Shown: in pieces, positions 6,631-13,019 of the stretch | Position numbering within the stretch: the first letter of the stretch is position 1 | How the letters are laid out: each line of letters starts with the position of its first letter | DNA from: DASTCC01 sp035711465 | Lineage (GTDB): Bacteria > Acidobacteriota > Vicinamibacteria > Vicinamibacterales > SCN-69-37 | Direction of reading: 5' to 3' | Assembly: GCA_035711465.1 (NCBI GenBank) | Contig: DASTCC010000578.1 | Span: 1-13,832 of the forward strand | DNA length: 13,832 nt | The notes under the pieces: model-generated | What the model was told of the DNA's origin: nothing | Database searches by the model: none | Seen by the model: the letters and a program-made list of their open reading frames with translations, nothing else | Program-made: the position numbers and the translations under genes

Positions 6631-8117
6631 GCCTCGACCTCGTGGGTCGCGAGCTGCATCACTGCTTCCTCGGTCGCCTCGGCGCCGGCGAGCTCGCCGC
6701 GTACCTGGCCTTCGCGCATCACGACGATCCGATCCGCCAGCGCCAGCACTTCCGGCAGATCGCTCGACACCATGAGGCAGGCCATGCCGGCGGCCACCTG
6801 CCGGCGGATGATGTTGTGGATCTCGAACTTGGCGCCGACGTCGACGCCCTTGGTCGGCTCGTCGAGCAACAGGACCGACGGGCCGGTCGCCAGCCACTTG
6901 GCCGCGACGGTCTTCTGCTGATTGCCGCCGCTGAGCGTGTCCGGCATCCGCTGCACCGACGTCGTCTTGATCGCGAGATCGGCGACGGCGCGCTCGGCGG
7001 CGCGCCGTTCGTCGACGGCGTCGAGCCGCGCCTGGCCGAGCTTGGCGGCGCGCGGCATCGCCAGGTTGTGACGGAGATCGAGATTGAAGAACAGCCCCTG
7101 CTGCTGGCGGTCTTCCGGGACGAGCGCGAGACCGGCGCGGGCGGCATCGAGCGCGCACGTCGGGGCGATCGCCGATCCGGCGAGCCGCATTTCGCCGGCA
7201 TCAGGCCGCGCCAGGCCGAAAATCGTCTGCAGCAGCTCGGATCGGCCCGATCCGACGAGGCCGAAGATGCCGACGATCTCGCCCGCCTGCACGGAGACGT
7301 CGACCGCGTCGAACCAGGGCCGGCGCGTCAGCGCGCGCACTTCGAGGGCCGGGACCGCCGCCCTCGCCGCGGGCACGCGCTCGAGCCGCTCCGGCGGCTC
7401 GCGACCGACCATCGCGCGGACGATCTCGTCGGCGCTGGTCCGGGCGCGATCGAAGGTCCCGGCGAACCGGCCGTCGCGGAGCACGGTGATCCGATCGCAG
7501 AGGCGAAACACCTCCGGCAGCCGGTGCGACACGAACAGCAGCGTCACGCCGCGCGCCTTGAGATCGAACAGCACCTTGAACAGGTGATCGACCTCGGCGT
7601 CGGTCAGCGACGTCGTCGGCTCGTCGAGGACGAGCACGCGGCAGTCGAACGCGAGCGCGCGGGCGACCTGGACGAGCTGCGCGTGCGCCGCCGAGACGTG
7701 CTCCATGCGGACGTCGGGATCGATCGGCAGGTGCAGACGTGCGAGGATCTCGCGCGTGCGGGCGCGCATCGCCGCCTCGTCGAGCCGCCCGCCGGCGGCG
7801 ACGAGCTCGCGGCCGGCGAAAATGTTGGCGGCGACCGTCAGATTCGGGAACGCCAGCCGCTCCTGATAGACCATGCCGATGCCGCGCGAGAGCGCGTCGC
7901 GCGGGCTGGCGAAGTGCAGTGTGTCGCCGTCGAGGCGGATGGCGCCGCGATCGGGCCGGACGATGCCGGCGAGAATCTTCAGCAGCGTCGACTTGCCAGC
8001 GCCGTTCTCGCCGACGCAGGCGTGCGCTTCGCCGGCGGCCACCGTGAAGGTGACGCCGTCGAGCGCGCGGACGGCGCCGAAGGCCTTGTGCAGATCATGG
8101 AATTCGAGTCCCGGCAT
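6627..8117 (-). CDS. Sugar ABC transporter ATP-binding protein, duplicated NBDs (RbsA/MglA-like)
   Basis: This 496 aa cytoplasmic protein carries two nucleotide-binding domains and powers the importer. NBD1 has Walker A GENGAGKST (36-44), Q85, Walker B VLVLDEP (161-167) and His198, but its signature is degenerate (VSAAHAQLV, 141-149). NBD2 has a degenerate Walker A GLVGSGRSE (286-294, Arg292 for Lys) and Ser452 instead of His, yet a perfect signature LSGGNQQK (395-402) and Walker B VLLLDEPTKGVD (415-426). Thus one intact ATP site would form from the NBD1 Walker A and the NBD2 signature, the asymmetry typical of this family. The stretch DEPTTSLTDAEVDHLF resembles MglA more than RbsA, a weak hint at galactose or glucose. 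The gene is first in the operon, 60 bp from the divergent epimerase gene. No clear Shine-Dalgarno precedes the ATG. Confidence 0.95.
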   Translation of the reverse strand: MPGLEFHDLHKAFGAVRALDGVTFTVAAGEAHACVGENGAGKSTLLKILAGIVRPDRGAIRLDGDTLHFASPRDALSRGIGMVYQERLAFPNLTVAANIFAGRELVAAGGRLDEAAMRARTREILARLHLPIDPDVRMEHVSAAHAQLVQVARALAFDCRVLVLDEPTTSLTDAEVDHLFKVLFDLKARGVTLLFVSHRLPEVFRLCDRITVLRDGRFAGTFDRARTSADEIVRAMVGREPPERLERVPAARAAVPALEVRALTRRPWFDAVDVSVQAGEIVGIFGLVGSGRSELLQTIFGLARPDAGEMRLAGSAIAPTCALDAARAGLALVPEDRQQQGLFFNLDLRHNLAMPRAAKLGQARLDAVDERRAAERAVADLAIKTTSVQRMPDTLSGGNQQKTVAAKWLATGPSVLLLDEPTKGVDVGAKFEIHNIIRRQVAAGMACLMVSSDLPEVLALADRIVVMREGQVRGELAGAEATEEAVMQLATHEVEA

Positions 8118-8134
8118 CGAGCGAACGCCGCGTC

Positions 8135-8147
8135 ATCGTAATACGAT
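8135..8147. promoter_or_regulatory. Perfect 13 bp palindrome in the divergent spacer of the transporter and epimerase genes
   Basis: ATCGTAATACGAT is symmetric about its central A (8141). Each arm reads TACGAT outward, a fair -10 hexamer in each direction. On the plus strand this places a start near 8154, ahead of the epimerase ATG at 8178. On the minus strand the leader would be only about 11 nt. It may be an operator, a pair of overlapping -10 elements, or both. No -35 hexamers stand out. Confidence 0.45.
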
Positions 8148-8177
8148 ATGGGCCGTCACCCCGCGCTCGAGGAGATC

Positions 8178-9344
8178 ATGCCGAATCCGCGTCGCTCGCT
8201 GCTCGTCGCCGTCATCGCCGCCGGCCTCGCTGCCGGCTGTTCTTCGGAGGAAGGATCGTCGACCACCGTGCAGAAGCCCTCTTCGCGCCTGGCGCTGACA
8301 CCCTACGGCAAGACACCCGACGGGCAGGTGATCGAAGTCATCACCCTCAACAACAACCGCGGCGTCGAGATGTCGGTGATGACGTATGGCGGTACCATCC
8401 TGTCGCTGAAGACGCCCGAACGGCGCGGCCAGTCGGGCGACATCGTCCTCGGCTTCGACAGCCTCGAGTCCTATTTCGACAAGTCTCCGTACTTCGGCTG
8501 CCTGATCGGCCGCTACTGCAACCGCATCGCCAAAGGCCGGTTCACGCTCGACGGGACGCCGTACCAGCTGCCGATCAACAACGATCCGAATTCGCTCCAC
8601 GGCGGCACGACGGGCTGGGACAAGGTCGTGTGGAAGGCCGACACCTTCCAGAACGCGATGGGACAGGGCGTGGTGCTGACGCACGTCAGCCCCGACGGCG
8701 ACCAGGGCTACCCCGGCAAGGTCACCGCCGACGTCACCTACACGCTCACCGACGACGGGCGGCTCGTCGTCGACTACCACGCGGTGACGGACAAGCCGAC
8801 CGTCATCAACCTGACCCAGCACAGCTACTTCAATCTGTCCGCGGGCGCGAGCGCCGACATCCTCGGCCATCAGCTGATGCTGAACGCGGATCGGTACACG
8901 CCGGTGGACGAGACGCTGATTCCGACCGGCGAGATCGCGGCGGTCGAAGGGACGCCGTTCGACTTCCGTACGCCGACGGCGATCGGCGCGCGCATCAACC
9001 AGGACCACGAGCAGTTGAAGCGCGGCAAGGGCTACGATCACAACTGGGTGCTGACGCGTCAGGGCGACGGGCTGATGCCCGCCGCGCGCGTCGTCGACCC
9101 GGCCTCGGGCCGGACGCTGGACATCTCGACGACCGAGCCCGGCATCCAGTTCTACTCGGGCAACTTCCTCGACGGCACCCTGACCGGCAAGAGCAGCAAG
9201 ACCTACGCGCACCGCTCGGGCCTCTGCCTCGAAACCCAGCACTACCCCGACTCACCGAACCAGCCGACGTTTCCCTCGACCGTGCTGCGTCCGGGACAGG
9301 AATATCGATCGCAGACGGTGTTCAGGTTCGGGGTGCAGAAGTAG
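8178..9344 (+). CDS. galM: Aldose 1-epimerase (galactose mutarotase family), predicted secreted lipoprotein
   Basis: The enzyme interconverts alpha and beta anomers of an aldose such as galactose or glucose. The product is 388 aa, with a lipoprotein signal ending LAAGCSS, so it should act outside the cytoplasm, unlike E. coli GalM. Family motifs appear in order: NRIAKGRFTLDG, NNDPNSLHGG, GYPGK, NLTQHSYFNLS with catalytic His215, YDHNWVL with Asp287, GIQFYSGNFLDG, and CLETQHYPDSPNQP with catalytic base Glu352. All key residues are present. ATG at 8178 is preferred because GAGGAG at 8169-8174 precedes it, although spacing is short (3 nt), and it yields a standard signal peptide; the in-frame ATG at 8148 lies on the putative -10 and has no Shine-Dalgarno. 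It is divergent from the sugar transporter, which fits a joint role in sugar uptake. Its last 23 bp overlap the convergent channel gene. Confidence 0.93.
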   Translation: MPNPRRSLLVAVIAAGLAAGCSSEEGSSTTVQKPSSRLALTPYGKTPDGQVIEVITLNNNRGVEMSVMTYGGTILSLKTPERRGQSGDIVLGFDSLESYFDKSPYFGCLIGRYCNRIAKGRFTLDGTPYQLPINNDPNSLHGGTTGWDKVVWKADTFQNAMGQGVVLTHVSPDGDQGYPGKVTADVTYTLTDDGRLVVDYHAVTDKPTVINLTQHSYFNLSAGASADILGHQLMLNADRYTPVDETLIPTGEIAAVEGTPFDFRTPTAIGARINQDHEQLKRGKGYDHNWVLTRQGDGLMPAARVVDPASGRTLDISTTEPGIQFYSGNFLDGTLTGKSSKTYAHRSGLCLETQHYPDSPNQPTFPSTVLRPGQEYRSQTVFRFGVQK

Positions 9345-10419
9345 ACGCCGGCGTCGGCGGGGGGACGACCACCACCGGAACCGGACCGCGCCCGGTCAGC
9401 GTCCGGATCGGGAACGGGATCCGGATCCCTTCACTGGCGTAGCGCTGGTGCAGGCGCTTGATGAACTCGTGCGAGACGAGGTACTGGTCGGTGAACTGCT
9501 TGCCGCGCAGAATCACCGAGAAGTTGATGCTCGAGTCGGCAAAGGTGTGATAGCGGATGAACGGCTCGTGGGTCGGGACACCGCCCTCGACCGTCGCCAT
9601 CACGTCCCTGGCGACTTCGATCGTCACCCGTTCGACCTGGGCGAGGTCGCTGTCGTAGTCGACGCCCACCTGCACGAGCACCGAGACGTCGGCCTCGGGC
9701 ATCTGGTAGTTGACCACGATCGACTGCGCCAGCTTGGCGTTGGGGACGATGACGATGTTGTTGGACAACATGCGGATTCGCGTCGACCGCCAATCGAGAT
9801 CGGCCACGAACCCTTCCTGTCCCGTCTCGAGCCGCACGAAGTCGCCGACGCGGATCTGCCGGGCCAGCGACAAGAACAGCCCGGCGAAGAGGTTCGACAG
9901 CGGCTCCTGCAGCGCCAGCGCGACGGCGAGACCGCCGACGCCCAGGGCGGTGAGCGCCGCGGTGATGTCGAGCCCGAGCGCTCTGGCGATCATCAGGATG
10001 CCGACGATCAGCACGGCGATACGCACCAGCGACTGGGCGAGCCCGGTCACCGGCACGTCCGGCGCCGTTCGCTGCTGATACAACACCAGCAGCCGTGTCA
10101 GGGTGCCGGCGATCGCAAGCGTGATCGATGCGCCGGCGATGAGGACCAGGATCTTGGTGATGAGGTCGTGGACATCCTGCCGCAGCGTCCAATGACCAAG
10201 CGCCAACCAGATGCCGACGAGGAAGGCCCAGAACGGCAGCCGCTTCTTGAGCTCGCCAAGAACGATGTCGTCCCAATCGCCGCGGGTACGGCGCGCCAGC
10301 GTCGACAGCCGCGGCAGGATCAACACGTTGAGCAAATGTCCGACCACGTAACCGCCGCCAATCGTCACGACGGTCCAGATCAGCCGCATCACCCAGTCCG
10401 GCATCTGATCGAAGTTCAT
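9322..10419 (-). CDS. mscS: MscS-family small-conductance mechanosensitive ion channel
   Basis: The 365 aa protein is a tension-gated inner-membrane channel that releases solutes on osmotic downshift. Hydrophobic segments lie at about 10-35, 63-79, 86-114 and 131-150, then the pore-lining helix with the Gly/Ala pattern ALGVGGLAVALALQEPLSN (about 158-176). The beta domain follows (VGDFVRLETGQEGFVADLDW; RIRMLSNNIVIVPNAKL), then the alpha/beta domain up to GIRIPFPIRTL (331-341). A Pro-rich tail (345-365) ends the protein, and its last residues are encoded in the overlap with the epimerase gene. There are more membrane helices than in E. coli MscS (three). The ATG at 10419 has GGTGAG about 9 nt upstream; the frame extends to 10572 but that part overlaps the divergent gene. 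Channel family is secure; the symbol denotes the family only. Confidence 0.92.
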   Translation of the reverse strand: MNFDQMPDWVMRLIWTVVTIGGGYVVGHLLNVLILPRLSTLARRTRGDWDDIVLGELKKRLPFWAFLVGIWLALGHWTLRQDVHDLITKILVLIAGASITLAIAGTLTRLLVLYQQRTAPDVPVTGLAQSLVRIAVLIVGILMIARALGLDITAALTALGVGGLAVALALQEPLSNLFAGLFLSLARQIRVGDFVRLETGQEGFVADLDWRSTRIRMLSNNIVIVPNAKLAQSIVVNYQMPEADVSVLVQVGVDYDSDLAQVERVTIEVARDVMATVEGGVPTHEPFIRYHTFADSSINFSVILRGKQFTDQYLVSHEFIKRLHQRYASEGIRIPFPIRTLTGRGPVPVVVVPPPTPASTSAPRT

Positions 10420-10455
10420 TTCTGCATTCTCACCCGATTTCACGATCTTGTCGCG

Positions 10456-10464
10456 TGTTAGACT
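10456..10464 (+). promoter_or_regulatory. Candidate extended -10 promoter for the double-propeller gene
   Basis: TGTTAGACT fits an extended -10 (TGn plus TAGACT). Transcription would start near 10471, about 28 nt before the ATG at 10499, leaving room for the AAGGAG at 10486-10491. It lies in the 79 bp spacer shared with the divergent channel gene. No clear -35 is seen. Confidence 0.42.
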
Positions 10465-10498
10465 CGGCGCCATCTCGACATCTCGAAGGAGCCGCTGC

Positions 10499-13009
10499 AT
10501 GTCGACTCTGTCCCGGTTCGTGTTGTGCGCCAGTCTGCTCGCGGTCATCGGATTCGGCGCGCGAGTCGGCACCTCGCCGGCGACGTCGACCGCCGCATCG
10601 TCCGTCGGCTTCGGTGGTGCGGTCCTCGTCGGCGACGGCGAAGTGTTCGTCGGCGAGGCGGCGAATCAGTTCCGGCCGGGCATGGTGTACGTCTACCGGA
10701 AGGTCGACGGGACATGGCGCCAGGCGGCGACGATCACCAAGCCGAACGGCGCGGTCGGTGACAACTTCGGCACGACGCTCGCGCTCGACGGATCCCGCCT
10801 CTTCGTCGGCGCGAACGCCGACGCGGTCTTCATCTTCACCAAGCAGGGCGAGACCTGGACGCCGAGCGGCCAGATCGACGCCACCTCGGTGACCGGCGTC
10901 GAGAACGTGCGCTTCGGAGCGATGGCCATCGCCCGCGACTGGCTGCTCGTCGGGCAGGAGCCGCCGGCCGGCCGCGGGCGCGGCCGCGGACGCGCCGGTC
11001 AGAATGCGCCGCCGCAGCCGGCCGGCAGAGTCTACGCGTTCAAGCGCGCCGCCGACGGCAGCTACGCCTTCGCGACGACCATCGTCTCGCCGGCGCAGAA
11101 CACGGCCGGCGATTCGTTCGGATCGGACATCGCGACCGCCGGGAGCTCGGCGCTGATTGGCGCCAGCGGTCACGACAACGGCGCCGGCATGGTCTTCGAG
11201 TTCGGCGTCGACGACGCTGGGGCGTGGACGCGTCAACGCGACTTCACGCCGCAAGGCGTCGGCCCCGGCGAGGCGTTCGGCAGCAAGATCGCCATGATTG
11301 GCCCGAACCAGGCGGTGATCACGGCGCCCGGTGACGCCGGCGGCTACGGCGCGGCGTACCTGTTCCGCAAGGTCGAGCAGACCGGACGCCGCGGCGGCGG
11401 TGGCGGCAACGCCGGTCAGCCGCCTGCTGGCGGCAACTTCACGTGGGTCGAGTCAGCCAGGCTGACACAGCCCGCGGGGGCGCGCGGTGACGGCTTCTCC
11501 GCGTCGGTTGCCGGCGACGACAAGGAAGTGTGGGTCGGCGCCACCCGCGCCGGAGGCCCGGGCGGCGTCTTCGTCTTCGATCGACGCGACAACGGCTTCG
11601 CGATCGACGCGATCAGGCTGCTGACGCCGGCGGGTCAGGACTCGGCCGCGGCCGGGACGTCGATGTCCATGCGCGGCAATGTCGCCGCGGTCGGCGCGAC
11701 CGGCGTCAACCGCAACGGCGGCGGCGTGCTGATCTACGAGCGTGACAATTCCGGCGTCTGGCACACGCAGCCGATGCTCACGCCGGAGCTCGACGAGCTG
11801 CCGGCCATGACCGGCACCGAGCGGCGCTGCAGCGGTCAAGGCAAGGTCGAGATGTTCGAGTGCGGCAGCACCGAGCTGATGGCGTTCCTGCCGCCGTCGA
11901 AGCTCACCCACGACGGGCACTACATTCCGATGAACGACGTCTGGGGCTGGACCGATCCGCGGACCAAACGCGAGTGGGCGATCGTGTGCCGGCGTGACGG
12001 GACGACGTTCGTCGACATGACCGAACCGACGAAGCCGGTGCCGGTCGCCGATCTGCCGCTCACCGACGGGGCCCGCGCGGCGGCGTGGCGCGACGCGAAG
12101 ATCTACAAGGACCACGTCTACATCGTCGCCGACGGCGCCGGCCAGCACGGCATGCAGGTCTTCGATCTCACCAGGCTGCGAACGATGAAGCCGCAGGCGA
12201 ACGGGCTGCCGCAGAAGGTCGGCGTCGACACGCTCTACACGGAGATCGCGAGCGCGCACAACATCGTCATCAACGAAGAGAGCGGCTTCGCCTATTCGGT
12301 CGGGAGCAGCGCCGGCGGCACGACCTGCGGCGGCGGCCTGCACATGATCGACATTCGCGAGCCGAAGAAGCCGACGTTCGCCGGCTGCTTCGCCGACACC
12401 GGCACCGGCCGTGCCGGCACCGGCTACTCGCACGACGCGCAGTGCGTCACCTACAAGGGGCCGGACAAGCGGTACAAAGGCCACGAGATCTGCGTCGGCT
12501 CGAACGAGCTGCAGATTTCGATCGCCGACGTCACCGACAAGGCCAACCCGAAGGCGCTCTCGCGCGCCACCTATCCACGCGTCGCCTACACGCATCAGGG
12601 ATGGTTCACCGACGACCAGCGCTACTTCTTCCTCGCCGACGAAATCGACGAGATCAACGGCATCGAAAAGACGCGCACGCTGATCTGGGATCTGGCCGAC
12701 CTCGAGAATCCGAAGCTGGCGAAGGAACATCTCGGCACCGAGGCGGCGACCGATCACAATCTGTTCATCCAGGGCGACTATCTGTACCTCGCGAACTACC
12801 GTGCCGGACTGCGCATCCTCAACATCAAGGACCCGCTGAACCCGCGCGAGGTCGCGTACTTCGACACCGCGCCGTACACGAACAACGGCCCGGGCTATAA
12901 CGGCGCCTGGAGCGTGTATCCGTACTTCAGGAGCGGGATCATCGTCGTCAACAGCATCGAGCAGGGCGTGTTCTTCGTCCGGCCGGCCGACCGGCCGATC
13001 CGCCGCTAG
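10499..13009 (+). CDS. Secreted double beta-propeller protein: FG-GAP-like repeats plus LVIVD / choice-of-anchor-B-type domain
   Basis: This 836 aa exported protein has two repeat regions after an N-terminal signal sequence (about 1-24). Residues 35-415 contain seven FG-GAP-like repeats, each with a D-x-FG-like opening and a closing strand such as GMVYVYRK, GMVFEFG, GVFVFDR or GVLIYER. Seven repeats suggest one seven-bladed propeller. Residues of about 440-830 resemble LVIVD-repeat, choice-of-anchor-B proteins: HNIVINEESGFAYSVGS, GLHMIDIREPKKPTFAG, DHNLFIQGDYLYLANYRAG, and a closing WSVYPYF with GIIVVNSIEQGVFFVRP. No C-terminal sorting signal (PEP-CTERM, LPXTG or clear T9SS) is seen. Seven cysteines fall in the second domain (444, 455, 497, 610, 630, 649, 665), probably disulfides. 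RG- and G-rich insertions lie at 158-167 and 296-304. ATG at 10499 has AAGGAG 7 nt upstream. Function unknown; binding or scaffold roles are plausible. Confidence 0.85.
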   Translation: MSTLSRFVLCASLLAVIGFGARVGTSPATSTAASSVGFGGAVLVGDGEVFVGEAANQFRPGMVYVYRKVDGTWRQAATITKPNGAVGDNFGTTLALDGSRLFVGANADAVFIFTKQGETWTPSGQIDATSVTGVENVRFGAMAIARDWLLVGQEPPAGRGRGRGRAGQNAPPQPAGRVYAFKRAADGSYAFATTIVSPAQNTAGDSFGSDIATAGSSALIGASGHDNGAGMVFEFGVDDAGAWTRQRDFTPQGVGPGEAFGSKIAMIGPNQAVITAPGDAGGYGAAYLFRKVEQTGRRGGGGGNAGQPPAGGNFTWVESARLTQPAGARGDGFSASVAGDDKEVWVGATRAGGPGGVFVFDRRDNGFAIDAIRLLTPAGQDSAAAGTSMSMRGNVAAVGATGVNRNGGGVLIYERDNSGVWHTQPMLTPELDELPAMTGTERRCSGQGKVEMFECGSTELMAFLPPSKLTHDGHYIPMNDVWGWTDPRTKREWAIVCRRDGTTFVDMTEPTKPVPVADLPLTDGARAAAWRDAKIYKDHVYIVADGAGQHGMQVFDLTRLRTMKPQANGLPQKVGVDTLYTEIASAHNIVINEESGFAYSVGSSAGGTTCGGGLHMIDIREPKKPTFAGCFADTGTGRAGTGYSHDAQCVTYKGPDKRYKGHEICVGSNELQISIADVTDKANPKALSRATYPRVAYTHQGWFTDDQRYFFLADEIDEINGIEKTRTLIWDLADLENPKLAKEHLGTEAATDHNLFIQGDYLYLANYRAGLRILNIKDPLNPREVAYFDTAPYTNNGPGYNGAWSVYPYFRSGIIVVNSIEQGVFFVRPADRPIRR

Positions 13010-13012
13010 GAG
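13008..13012 (+). promoter_or_regulatory. Ribosome binding site overlapping the upstream stop codon, fixing a GTG start
   Basis: AGGAG at 13008-13012 shares bases with the TAG stop (13007-13009) of the double-propeller gene and lies 7 nt before GTG at 13020. It supports the GTG start and co-translation of the two genes. Confidence 0.7.
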
Positions 13013-13019
13013 CCCGACC

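Noticed and set aside
5668..7158. Longer permease start inside the ATPase gene
   Set aside because: The residues before ATG 6630 are Arg/Pro-rich shadow sequence; the ATGA overlap gives a normal coupled start.
6642..8141. 499-codon open frame antisense to the sugar transporter ATPase
   Set aside because: The opposite strand carries complete ABC ATPase motifs; this frame has only the His/Arg/Glu-rich composition typical of shadows.
8140..8147. T7-promoter-like TAATACGA string
   Set aside because: Only the first eight bases agree; the rest of the phage promoter is absent, and the string is explained by the palindrome.
8296..8312. Possible second copy of part of the palindromic element (TGACACC string)
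   Set aside because: The match is only a few bases and lies in conserved epimerase coding sequence.
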